Source of the DNA: Nitrospirota bacterium
GTDB taxonomy: Bacteria; Nitrospirota; JACRHJ01
DNA: 6,340 nt
Reading direction: 5' to 3'
Assembly (NCBI GenBank): GCA_021785055.1
Contig: JAJYGS010000004.1
Location: 1 to 6,340 of the forward strand
The notes below the pieces were generated by a model, which worked only from the letters and a program-made list of their open reading frames with translations, ran no database searches and had not been told where the DNA came from. Positions 1 through 6,340 of this stretch are shown one piece after another. How positions within the stretch are numbered: position 1 is the first letter of the stretch; the number at the start of each line of letters is the position of its first letter. The position numbers and the translations under genes were made by a program.

Positions 1-2212
1 CGATCTAGAGGAGTACGGGCGCGTAAAAGCTATATTAGGCCGCGTGCCGACCTATACGGAGCTTGGGATATTCTCCGTGATGTGGAGCGAGCATTGCTCG
101 TATAAATCATCGCGCATGCATCTGCGGCGCTTTCCGACGAAGGCCTCGTGGGTAATCCAGGGGCCGGGCGAGAACGCGGGCGTAATAGACATAGGCGATG
201 GCCTTGCGGCGGTGTTCAAGATGGAGTCGCACAACCACCCGTCTTTCATAGAGCCGTATCAGGGTGCGGCAACGGGCGTGGGAGGAATCCTCCGCGACGT
301 GTTCACGATGGGCGCGCGTCCTATCGCGAACATGGACTCGCTCCGCTTCGGCCCATTGGACGTGCCAAAAAACCGCTACCTGCTTGACGGCGTAGTCGCC
401 GGGATAGCGGGCTACGGCAACTGCATGGGAATCCCGACAATCGCCGGCGAGACGTATTTCAACGAGATATACAACGGCAACAATCTCGTAAATGCCTTCA
501 CGCTCGGCATTGCTAAGAAAGACCGCATATTCTACGGTACGGCTTCCGGTATCGGAAACCCGGTGATATACGTCGGCTCGAAGACCGGCAGAGACGGCAT
601 ACACGGCGCGACGATGGCCTCCGAGGAGTTCTCCGAGGGCACGGAAGAGAAACGCCCGACGGTGCAGGTGGGTGACCCGTTTACCGAAAAGCTCCTGCTT
701 GAGGCTTGCCTGGAGCTTATGAGCAAGGACTTGATTATAGGCATACAGGACATGGGCGCGGCGGGGCTTACGTCGTCCTCCTGCGAGATGGCATCGCGCG
801 GCGGCTCCGGGATGGAAATGGATTTAGCATTGGTTCCCCGGCGCGAGGAGGGTATGATACCATACGAACTGATGCTCTCCGAGTCCCAGGAGCGGATGCT
901 CATAGTCGCAAAAGAAGGCATGGAAAAAGAAGTTGAGGACATCTTCAAGAAATGGGACCTTGAGGCGGTTACTATTGGCCATGTTACTGGCGACGGTATG
1001 CTCCGGGTGAAGGACGGCGGCGTTGTCGTGGCGGAGATACCGGCGAAGGCAATCGCCGACGAGGCACCGGTTTACGACAGGCCGTCTGCCCGGCCTCTCT
1101 ACCAGGACAGCGTCCAGGACTTAAGCCTCGACCTCCTGCCCGTGCCGACGGATTTTGGCAACGTCCTCATAAAGCTGCTTTCTTCGCCCACAATAGCCGA
1201 CAAGAGCTGGATATACCGGCAGTACGACCACATGGTGCGCACGAATACCGTCGTCTATCCCGGCTCCGACGCCGGAGTGGTAAGGATAAAGGGGACGAAC
1301 AAGGCGCTTGCAATGTCTGTCGATTGCAATTCGCTTTACTGTTTCCTGCATCCGAAGGCCGGCGGGGCGATAGCCGTCGCCGAGGCCGCGAGAAACGTCG
1401 TCTGCTCCGGCGCAAGGCCGATGGCGCTTACGGACTGTCTCAATTTCGGGAACCCGGAGAAGACTGAGACAATGTGGCAGTTCAAGGAAGCGCTTGAAGG
1501 CATGTCGCTCGCCGCGGAGGAACTCAATACTCCCGTGGTTTCCGGGAACGTCAGTTTCTATAACGAGACGAAAGGGCTTGGCATTTATCCAACGCCTGTC
1601 GTCGGTATGGTCGGCATAATGGACGACGTGTCTAAGGCGACGACGCAGTCTTTCAAGGACGAAGGCGACGTCATAATCCTGCTCGGAGAGACAAAAGAGG
1701 AGCTTGGCGGAACGGAATACCTGCGCGTAGTCCACGGTCTCCAGAAGGGACTTCCGCCGGATATAGACCTGAAGGCCGAGAAGGCTCTCCAGGACGCGGC
1801 GCTCGAGGCCATCGGTGCCGGCCTTGTCAAATCCGCGCACGACTGCTCCGAAGGCGGCCTTGCCGTCGCGCTTGCGGAATCCTGTTTCAGAGGCGAGAGA
1901 GAACCCCTTGGCTGCGAAGTGTCGATGCCGGTCGACCGGCTTGAAGGCAATATCAGGAAAGACGCGCTCCTTTTCGGCGAGAGCCAGTCGAGGGTAATTA
2001 TATCGGCAAAGCCGGATGACGCCGGAAAGGTTTCGGAGATTATGTCGAGGAGCGGCGTCCCATGCAGGATAATAGGCAGGGTCGGTGGGGACTCGCTGAT
2101 AATCAGGGTTGGCGGCTGCCGGTCGACCGGCAGCGAAGAGGCCGTAAACCAGCCGGTCAGCCGGCTTAAAAGTATCTGGCGGGAAGCGATCCCGAAACTT
2201 TTAAAGACGTGA
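1..2212 (+). CDS. purL: Phosphoribosylformylglycinamidine synthase subunit PurL (small type), 5'-partial
   Basis: PurL converts FGAR, glutamine-derived ammonia and ATP to FGAM in cytosolic de novo purine synthesis. The 736 visible residues lack the C-terminal glutaminase domain of the large form, so this is the small form, which works with PurQ and PurS; neither is in the window. The frame is open to the left edge: codons from base 2 read DLEEYGRVKAILGR just before PTYTELGIFSVMWSEHCSY, the usual PurL beginning, so the GTG at 44 is internal and few residues are missing. Visible motifs are the active-site SEHCSYKSS (His codon 92-94), GPGENAG, KMESHNHPS followed by the glycine-rich QGAATGVGG nucleotide loop, GIQDMGAAGL, DCLNFGNPEK, SGNVSFYNE, DCSEGGLAVAL and LFGESQSR. 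This covers both halves of the AIRS/PurM-like fold. The gene ends in TGA, 73 bases before purF. The only oddity is a GC-rich palindrome in the variable C-terminal region. Confidence 0.97.
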   Translation, partial: DLEEYGRVKAILGRVPTYTELGIFSVMWSEHCSYKSSRMHLRRFPTKASWVIQGPGENAGVIDIGDGLAAVFKMESHNHPSFIEPYQGAATGVGGILRDVFTMGARPIANMDSLRFGPLDVPKNRYLLDGVVAGIAGYGNCMGIPTIAGETYFNEIYNGNNLVNAFTLGIAKKDRIFYGTASGIGNPVIYVGSKTGRDGIHGATMASEEFSEGTEEKRPTVQVGDPFTEKLLLEACLELMSKDLIIGIQDMGAAGLTSSSCEMASRGGSGMEMDLALVPRREEGMIPYELMLSESQERMLIVAKEGMEKEVEDIFKKWDLEAVTIGHVTGDGMLRVKDGGVVVAEIPAKAIADEAPVYDRPSARPLYQDSVQDLSLDLLPVPTDFGNVLIKLLSSPTIADKSWIYRQYDHMVRTNTVVYPGSDAGVVRIKGTNKALAMSVDCNSLYCFLHPKAGGAIAVAEAARNVVCSGARPMALTDCLNFGNPEKTETMWQFKEALEGMSLAAEELNTPVVSGNVSFYNETKGLGIYPTPVVGMVGIMDDVSKATTQSFKDEGDVIILLGETKEELGGTEYLRVVHGLQKGLPPDIDLKAEKALQDAALEAIGAGLVKSAHDCSEGGLAVALAESCFRGEREPLGCEVSMPVDRLEGNIRKDALLFGESQSRVIISAKPDDAGKVSEIMSRSGVPCRIIGRVGGDSLIIRVGGCRSTGSEEAVNQPVSRLKSIWREAIPKLLKT
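1927..2165. repeat. Three copies of a GC-rich palindromic motif inside the 3' end of purL
   Basis: The 14-base palindrome GCCGGTCGACCGGC occurs at 1927-1940 and 2118-2131. A copy with its two central bases changed (GCCGGTCAGCCGGC) lies at 2152-2165. The middle copy sits within a perfect 20-base palindrome at 2115-2134. Copies 1 and 3 are read in the same frame and encode PVDRLE and PVSRLK. Copy 2 is read in another frame and encodes CRSTGS, in a stretch between the last beta strand and the final helix where PurL proteins vary. This may be a small dispersed palindrome or chance in GC-rich coding DNA. The matches are seen directly; any function is unknown. Confidence 0.5.
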
Positions 2213-2272
2213 TTCGTGTTGGTGGTTCGTGTTCGTGAGGAGCCGTTACAAACACGAACTGCGGAACACGGG
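2213..2272 (+). other. Long hairpin filling the purL-purF spacer
   Basis: The spacer folds almost end to end. Outer arms CGTGTT (2215-2220) and AACACG (2265-2270) pair perfectly. After a small internal loop (G2221 against G2263-G2264), 2222-2233 pairs with 2251-2262, including the 9-base perfect inverted repeat GTTCGTGTT/AACACGAAC and two G-U pairs. The terminal loop is 17 bases (2234-2250) and contains GAGGAG. TTCGTGTT is also directly repeated (2213-2220 and 2226-2233), so the element is built from one short word in both orientations. No T run follows, so it does not look like an intrinsic terminator. It may stabilise or process the purL-purF mRNA, or be a small palindromic repeat. Pairing is seen; function is inferred. 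Confidence 0.7.
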
Positions 2273-2275
2273 CAC

Positions 2276-2280
2276 GGAGG
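2276..2280 (+). promoter_or_regulatory. Ribosome binding site of purF (GGAGG)
   Basis: GGAGG lies 5 bases before the ATG at 2286 and only 2 bases before the in-frame ATG at 2283. The spacing favours 2286 as the start and argues against the upstream GTG at 2229, which lies inside the hairpin stem. Confidence 0.75.
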
Positions 2281-2285
2281 TAATG

Positions 2286-3686
2286 ATGAACGACAGATTC
2301 CACGACGAGTGCGGTGTATTCGGCGTCTTCGGCCATCCGGAGGCCGCAAACCTTGTCTATCTCGGCCTTTACGCTCTCCAGCACCGTGGGCAGGAAGGCG
2401 CGGGCATAGTCTCCTCGGACGGAGAGCTCCTGCGGATTGAAAAAGGGCTTGGTCTGGTATCCGATATATTCTCCGAGGATAATATAGCGAAGCTTAAAGG
2501 CTCCGCCGCGATAGGGCACAACCGATACTCCACCACCGGCGCAAGCCAGCTTGTCGATAATGTCCAGCCGCTTCTTATCAACTACGCGCTCGGTTCGCTG
2601 GCCGTCGCCCACAACGGCAATCTCACAAATTACGGCGCCATCAAGGACGAGCTTGAGGCCTACGGCTCCATATTCCATACGTCCGTTGACAGCGAGCTTA
2701 TCGTCCACCTGATAGCGCATTCCAAGTCCGGGAGTTTAAGCACCCGCGCCGTTGACGCCCTCCAGAAGGTGGAGGGCGCATACTCGCTCCTCATACTCTC
2801 CGAGCAGGAGATGATAGGCATACGGGATCCGAACGGTTTCAGGCCGCTCTGCCTCGGCATCCTGGACGGCTCATACGTCCTCTCTTCGGAGACCTGCGCG
2901 CTCGACCTTATCGAAGCGCAGTATATCCGCGACATAGAGCCGGGCGAGATGGTAATAATAAACAAGGACGGGATTAAATCCTACCACCCGTTTCCGGAGG
3001 CCCGCCAGTCCTGCTGTATTTTCGAGTTCATATATTTTGCGCGTCCGGACAGCTACATCTTCGGGGAGAACGTGAACTTCATCCGGAAGATGATGGGAAG
3101 AAGGCTGGCGAAGGAACATCCGGTGGAGGCGGACTTGGTCGTGCCCGTGCCGGATTCCGGCGTGCCCGCGGCGCTCGGCTACGCGGAGGAGTCCGGGATA
3201 AGCTTCGACATGGGCCTTATCCGCAACCACTACGTGGGCCGCACGTTCATCGAGCCGAAGGCGAACATACGGCACTTCGGCGTGAAGATAAAACTGAACC
3301 CGGTGAGAAGGCTCCTTGAGGGAAAGCGCGTAATTCTCGTGGACGACTCCATCGTCCGCGGCACGACAAGCCGCAAGCTCGTGAAGATGGTACGGAAGGC
3401 CGGGGCGAAAGAAGTTCATATGCGTATAAGTTCTCCGCCGACGACTCATCCCTGCTTCTACGGGATAGATACGCCCACCAGGCAGGAGCTTATCGCCTCG
3501 TCCCACACGGTCGAGGAAATCCGTCGTTACATGACGGCAGATTCGCTTGGTTACTTAAGCCTGGAAGGTCTCCTGGGTGTGATACCCGATTCCATGAACC
3601 GGTTCTGCACCGCCTGCTTCAACGGCGATTATCCGATAGCATTTCCAGAAGACAGGATGTCCCAGCTCGGCCTTTTCGAGAAATAA
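2286..3686 (+). CDS. purF: Amidophosphoribosyltransferase PurF (glutamine PRPP amidotransferase)
   Basis: PurF catalyses the first committed step of purine synthesis: PRPP plus glutamine gives 5-phosphoribosylamine. From ATG 2286 the protein has 466 residues, close to the Bacillus subtilis enzyme. The N-terminal Ntn glutaminase domain starts at Cys9, after a short propeptide (MNDRFHDE) that would be removed to expose the nucleophile. It continues with GHNRYSTTG (about 77-85), AHNGNLTN (108-115) and RDPNGFRPL (180-188). The C-terminal phosphoribosyltransferase domain has the PRPP loop VILVDDSIVRGTT (349-361). Cys244 (in CIFEFIYF), Cys390 (PCFYGID) and Cys441/Cys444 (FCTACF) match the four [4Fe-4S] ligands of the B. 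subtilis type, so an oxygen-sensitive cluster is likely. The next gene starts 3 bases after the stop. End-product inhibition by purine nucleotides is typical of the family. Confidence 0.97.
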   Translation: MNDRFHDECGVFGVFGHPEAANLVYLGLYALQHRGQEGAGIVSSDGELLRIEKGLGLVSDIFSEDNIAKLKGSAAIGHNRYSTTGASQLVDNVQPLLINYALGSLAVAHNGNLTNYGAIKDELEAYGSIFHTSVDSELIVHLIAHSKSGSLSTRAVDALQKVEGAYSLLILSEQEMIGIRDPNGFRPLCLGILDGSYVLSSETCALDLIEAQYIRDIEPGEMVIINKDGIKSYHPFPEARQSCCIFEFIYFARPDSYIFGENVNFIRKMMGRRLAKEHPVEADLVVPVPDSGVPAALGYAEESGISFDMGLIRNHYVGRTFIEPKANIRHFGVKIKLNPVRRLLEGKRVILVDDSIVRGTTSRKLVKMVRKAGAKEVHMRISSPPTTHPCFYGIDTPTRQELIASSHTVEEIRRYMTADSLGYLSLEGLLGVIPDSMNRFCTACFNGDYPIAFPEDRMSQLGLFEK

Positions 3687-3689
3687 CAA

Positions 3690-4541
3690 ATGCTCTTCCG
3701 GGCCGCCTCAGTCGTTCTGCTGTTTCTCTGCCTGAATTTTTTCTGGGATATAAAAACCGTAAATTACGCCCTCGGCGCGCTTCTCATGGTATGGATAATC
3801 CTGTCCATACGCGGCATGACGTCCATGCGGAGCCGGGTGTTCGGGAAGGTATACTGGCGCGGCAGCCCTAAGGGAAAATCCGTTGCCCTCACGTTCGACG
3901 ACGGCCCGACTGCCCCATACACCGCGCAGATTCTCGACGTCCTCGCCATGCACAATGTGAATGCCACTTTCTTCGTTATCGGGGAAAATTTGAAAGATAA
4001 TCCCGCCCTCGCCAGACGCATTCATGCCGAGGGGCACGAGATGGGAAACCATACGATGTCCCACCCCTGGATGTTCAGGATGCTCTTCTCGTCCATCCGC
4101 GAGGACATCCTCTTATGCCAGGACGAGATAGAAAAAAATACCGGATACCGCCCCCGCTTTTTTCGCCAGCCCGTCGGCATAAACAACCCCAGCGTTATGA
4201 AGGTTATAGACGGACTCGGCATGGTTATGATAGGATGGCAGGCGCGGGCATACGACGCCGTCCCGACGGAGAAGGGGAAGATTATAAACCGGATACTTTC
4301 GCGGATTAGGCCCGGCGGTATAATCCTCCTGCACGACGGCTGCGACGGGAAGACGAACTCTGACCGGAACGCGACCGTCGATGCGCTGAAGGAAATTATC
4401 CCGGCGCTGAAGAAGCGGGGATATGAGTTTAAAACGGTGAGCGAATTAATTGGCATAAAGAATCAGGTATGTCATTCTGAGGCAACGCCGAAGGATCAGC
4501 ATTTAAACAAAAGTGCGGATTCTTCGCTTCGCTCAGAATGA
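3690..4541 (+). CDS. Membrane-anchored polysaccharide deacetylase (NodB/CE4 family)
   Basis: This is a metal-dependent hydrolase that probably removes acetyl (or formyl) groups from an amino sugar; the substrate is unknown. The 283-residue protein starts with two hydrophobic segments (about 5-19 and 25-41), then a basic linker, then the NodB domain. All five CE4 motifs are visible: TFDDGP (68-73; Asp70 base, Asp71 metal ligand), HTMSH (His121 and His125 metal ligands), RQPVG (159-163; RPPxG is more usual), the GWQARAYD region (182-189) and LLHDG (213-217). The ATG lies 3 bases after the purF stop, with only a weak GAG-type ribosome binding site, so coupling to purF translation is likely. The native fold seems to end near residue 259. 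Residues 261-283 are encoded by an inverted repeat and resemble no domain. The family call is firm; the role is not. Confidence 0.92.
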   Translation: MLFRAASVVLLFLCLNFFWDIKTVNYALGALLMVWIILSIRGMTSMRSRVFGKVYWRGSPKGKSVALTFDDGPTAPYTAQILDVLAMHNVNATFFVIGENLKDNPALARRIHAEGHEMGNHTMSHPWMFRMLFSSIREDILLCQDEIEKNTGYRPRFFRQPVGINNPSVMKVIDGLGMVMIGWQARAYDAVPTEKGKIINRILSRIRPGGIILLHDGCDGKTNSDRNATVDALKEIIPALKKRGYEFKTVSELIGIKNQVCHSEATPKDQHLNKSADSSLRSE

Positions 4542-4544
4542 CAT
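4469..4544. repeat. Short inverted-repeat element overlapping the deacetylase 3' end
   Basis: Perfect 13-base terminal arms, ATGTCATTCTGAG (4469-4481) and CTCAGAATGACAT (4532-4544), enclose about 50 bases that can pair further with mismatches (around 4488-4496 with 4518-4527, and GCATTT with AAAGTGC near the loop). Read on the - strand, the right half gives ATTCTGAGCGAAGCGAAGAA, which I recall as a widespread intergenic palindromic repeat in environmental bacterial genomes and the source of spurious CHSERSEES peptides. The left half is a diverged version. The element supplies the last 23 codons and stop of the deacetylase. It is followed by a pyrimidine-rich stretch (4544-4560), so it could also act as a weak transcription terminator. 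No transposase is present, so any movement would need help in trans. Confidence 0.8.
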
Positions 4545-4554
4545 CTTTCCTTTA

Positions 4555-4590
4555 CCCCTCGCCCTTTGGGAGAGGGGCAGGGGGTGAGGG
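4555..4590. repeat. GC-rich palindromic repeat upstream of the radical SAM gene
   Basis: CCCCTC (4555-4560) pairs with GAGGGG (4572-4577) and CCC (4562-4564) with GGG (4568-4570) around a TTT loop, with one mismatch. A purine-rich tail (CAGGGGGTGAGGG) follows. It looks like the common CCCTCACCCCCTGCCCCTCTCC intergenic repeat read on the other strand, a family I know from many environmental genomes but cannot confirm here. It starts 10 bases after the first element and stops 23 bases before the radical SAM start. No T run follows, so terminator activity is unlikely. Confidence 0.65.
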
Positions 4591-4613
4591 TTTCCGCCAG
4601 TGGGCGTTGTGAA

Positions 4614-5900
4614 ATGAAAATTAAACTAATCGCCCCGAAATGGCCCGCGCACAGCATATGGAGCGCGCTATATTTCAAGTTCCCGTACTTAAGCCTCGCT
4701 ATCCTCGGCGCGCTGACGCCGCCGGAACACGAGGTAAGCATCGAGGACGAGAACCTTGGGGAACTGAAATTCGACGATTCACCTGATATTGTCGGCATCA
4801 CTGTTTTGACGCCGCTTGCGCCGGGTGCGTACCGCATCGCGGACGAATACCGGCGGCGAGGCGCGAAGGTCGTCCTGGGCGGGTTCCATGCGACATGGAT
4901 GCCGGAGGAGGCGCTTGCGCACGCGGACGCGGTTGTTATCGGCGAGGCCGAGGGCGTATGGAGGCAGCTTTTAAAAGACGCCGAAGCGGGACAGCTGAAA
5001 AAAATCTACAAGGCGGAATCGCGCCCTGAGCCGGATGAAATCCCGCAGGCCCGACGCGAGCTGATAGAGGATAAATACTTTTTCTCAAATATTCTGCAAA
5101 CTACGCGCGGCTGCCCGTTCGACTGCCGGTTCTGCTCCGTCACGGCGTTCTACGGCGGGACGTACAGGTTCAGGCCCGTCGAGGAAATAGAGAAGGAGGT
5201 TTTGTCGTTCACGAAGGGCGCGGGCTTTGTGCTTTTTGTGGACGACAATATCGTCGGCAATCCCGTATACGCGAAGCGGCTCTTCTCCATGCTGAAGGGC
5301 CAAAGGAAGAAGTGGATGAGCCAGGCATCGACTACCATCATAAAAGACCCGGAGCTTCTGAAGCTGGCCTCGGAATCCGGCTGCTACGGGATGTTCATGG
5401 GGTTCGAGAGCCTTGAGCAGGAGAATCTCGACCTGATGGGAAAACGGATGAACGCAAGAGAGGCGTATTCCGACGTGATGAAAAAACTCCACGACCACGG
5501 CATAGGCGTCCACGGCTCGTTTATCTTCGGCTACGACCACGACAGGAAGTCCGTGTTCGATGACGTGCTGGACTTTGCGCGCAAGGTGCGTCTCGACGCC
5601 GCGTTCATGCCTGTGCTGACGCCGTTTCCGGGGACGGAGATAAGAAAGCGTCTCATGGAAGAGGGCCGGATAATCTCGAACGACTGGTCGCTCTACGACA
5701 TGGAGCACGTCGTTTTCCGCCCGAAGGGAATGACGCCGGAGGAGCTTCAGGAAGGGCACGACCGGGCGAACCGGGAGTTTTATTCGGCACCGAATATCTT
5801 CAGGCGCATCGGAAGAATACACCGAAGCCTTTGGATTTTCGCGCCGATGAACTGGGACCTCAGGAGGGCGTGGAGGAAAAAAGCGCCTGCGCCGCTTTGA
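4614..5900 (+). CDS. B12-binding-type radical SAM protein
   Basis: Radical SAM enzymes cleave S-adenosylmethionine at a [4Fe-4S] cluster to start radical chemistry; the substrate here is unknown. The 428-residue protein has an N-terminal Rossmann-like, cobalamin-binding-type domain (about 1-135: GITVLTPLAPGAYRIADEY, VVLGGFHATWMPEEAL, ADAVVIGEAEG), then a radical SAM barrel. The cluster motif CPFDCRFC gives Cys167, Cys171 and Cys174. Further marks are FVDDN (208-212), GFESL (263-267) and TPFPGTE (336-342). A short C-terminal extension rich in Arg and Trp follows. No clear DxHxxG motif is seen, so cobalamin may bind base-off or not at all. I chose ATG 4614 because MKIKLIAPKWP is the usual domain start; upstream in-frame codons lie in a repeat. 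The ribosome binding site is poor. Relatives include lipid and tetrapyrrole-modifying enzymes (HpnP- and BchE-like), but none can be assigned. Confidence 0.9.
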   Translation: MKIKLIAPKWPAHSIWSALYFKFPYLSLAILGALTPPEHEVSIEDENLGELKFDDSPDIVGITVLTPLAPGAYRIADEYRRRGAKVVLGGFHATWMPEEALAHADAVVIGEAEGVWRQLLKDAEAGQLKKIYKAESRPEPDEIPQARRELIEDKYFFSNILQTTRGCPFDCRFCSVTAFYGGTYRFRPVEEIEKEVLSFTKGAGFVLFVDDNIVGNPVYAKRLFSMLKGQRKKWMSQASTTIIKDPELLKLASESGCYGMFMGFESLEQENLDLMGKRMNAREAYSDVMKKLHDHGIGVHGSFIFGYDHDRKSVFDDVLDFARKVRLDAAFMPVLTPFPGTEIRKRLMEEGRIISNDWSLYDMEHVVFRPKGMTPEELQEGHDRANREFYSAPNIFRRIGRIHRSLWIFAPMNWDLRRAWRKKAPAPL

Positions 5901-5911
5901 CGGGGAAAAAC

Positions 5912-6340
5912 ATGGACGAAAAAAAGCCGCACTACCACGAGCACAGGAAGCGGATAAAAGAGAAGTTCAAAAAATCGGGCCTTGAGAACCTGCACGACTA
6001 CGAGGCCCTGGAGCTTCTTCTGACTTACGCCATACCGCGCCGGGACGTAAAGCCCCTGGCCAAGGCGCTCCTCGAAAAATTCGTCGATTTCCAGGGCGTC
6101 ATGGACGCATCCCTGGAATCTCTTGTAGAGTTCCCCGGCCTTGGCGAGCACTCGGCGATACTTATCAAGGTATCGAAGGAATGCTCCGACCTGTATCTCA
6201 AGAGAAGGGTCGTAAAGAAACCGCGCGTCTGCTGCGCGCCGGACCTCATCAACTACTGCCGCATGACGATGGCGGGCCTGAAGGACGAGCAGTTCCGCGT
6301 CGTGTTCCTGAACACCCAGAGCGAGATAATAGAGATAGAG
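5912..6340 (+). CDS. radC: RadC family JAB/MPN-domain protein, 3'-partial
   Basis: The 143 visible residues form the N-terminal part of RadC and run open to the right edge. Residues 10-60 (EHRKRIKEKF, LHDYEALELLLTYAIPRRD, KPLAKALLEKF) match the usual RadC start. Residues 71-86 (LVEFPGLGEHSAILIK) form a helix-hairpin-helix segment of DNA-binding type. Residues 109-143, with LKDEQFRVVFLN, begin the JAB/MPN domain. The metal-binding His and Asp residues lie beyond the window, so catalytic integrity cannot be judged. The ATG is 11 bases after the radical SAM stop, with GGGG at 5902-5905 as a weak ribosome binding site, so the two genes are probably cotranscribed. RadC was named for DNA repair, but its role is unsettled and relatives often sit on mobile elements. 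The gene name rests on family resemblance. Confidence 0.92.
   Translation, partial: MDEKKPHYHEHRKRIKEKFKKSGLENLHDYEALELLLTYAIPRRDVKPLAKALLEKFVDFQGVMDASLESLVEFPGLGEHSAILIKVSKECSDLYLKRRVVKKPRVCCAPDLINYCRMTMAGLKDEQFRVVFLNTQSEIIEIE

Noticed and set aside
44..46. GTG at 44 as the purL start
   Set aside because: The same frame is open to the left edge, and the codons before it encode the expected PurL N-terminal sequence (EEYGRVKAILGR), so the gene begins outside the window.
86..98. CGAGCA-T-TGCTCG small palindrome in purL
   Set aside because: It falls exactly on the codons for the conserved active-site SEHCS motif and needs no other explanation.
2229..2285. Longer purF starting at GTG 2229
   Set aside because: The extra residues lie in the hairpin, match no PurF start and have no suitably placed ribosome binding site. 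ATG 2286 follows GGAGG at 5 bases and gives a short propeptide before Cys9.
2213..2285. Purine riboswitch or PurR operator between purL and purF
   Set aside because: The spacer is too short and too dominated by one simple stem for a purine riboswitch, and I see no recognisable PurBox or PurR site.
4555..4577. GC-rich hairpin as an intrinsic terminator
   Set aside because: No T run follows; the downstream side is a G-rich tail. The first repeat (4469-4544) is a somewhat better terminator candidate.
4566..4613. Radical SAM protein starting at TTG 4566
   Set aside because: The added residues (MGEGQGVRVSASGRCE) come from the GC-rich repeat and precede the normal domain start MKIKLIAPKWP.
4496..4837. 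Minus-strand open frame of 113 codons
   Set aside because: Its C-terminal part is translated repeat DNA (CHSERSEESALL) and the rest lies opposite the radical SAM gene; no domain is recognisable.
1..6340. CRISPR array, insertion sequence with transposase, tRNA or rRNA gene, defence system
   Set aside because: No regularly spaced repeats, transposase, integrase or nuclease gene, or recognisable RNA gene was seen; the coding content is ordinary housekeeping and accessory enzymes.

Overview
The window is an ordinary-looking stretch of a bacterial chromosome, GC-rich by eye, with Ile ATA codons used freely. All five genes are on the + strand and tightly packed: the 3' part of purL, all of purF, a membrane-anchored NodB-type polysaccharide deacetylase, a B12-binding-type radical SAM protein, and the 5' part of radC. 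I see no rRNA, tRNA, CRISPR array, transposase or phage gene. The small (PurQ/PurS-dependent) PurL, the iron-sulfur type of PurF and the interspersed repeats suggest an uncultured bacterium, perhaps Deltaproteobacteria- or Nitrospirota-like. That placement is inference and weak.

Layout. Bases 1-2212 are purL, entering from the left edge. The gap before purF (2213-2285) is mostly one long, nearly perfect hairpin, followed by a good GGAGG ribosome binding site. purF (2286-3686) is followed after 3 bases by the deacetylase (3690-4541), so purL, purF and the deacetylase read as one transcription unit. The end of the deacetylase gene runs into a short inverted repeat (4469-4544) that supplies its last 23 codons and its stop. 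A second, GC-rich repeat (4555-4590) follows at once. Together they form a boundary of about 120 bases between the purine/deacetylase unit and a second unit made of the radical SAM gene (4614-5900) and radC (from 5912, cut by the right edge).

Function. PurF and PurL catalyse the first and fourth steps of de novo IMP synthesis, and both use glutamine-derived ammonia. The deacetylase, the radical SAM enzyme and RadC have no obvious link to purine synthesis. The most notable signals lie in the non-coding and repeat-like DNA: the hairpin spacer, the repeat-encoded protein tail, the repeat block just before the radical SAM start, and three copies of a GC-rich palindrome near the 3' end of purL. 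I found no convincing new multi-gene system.
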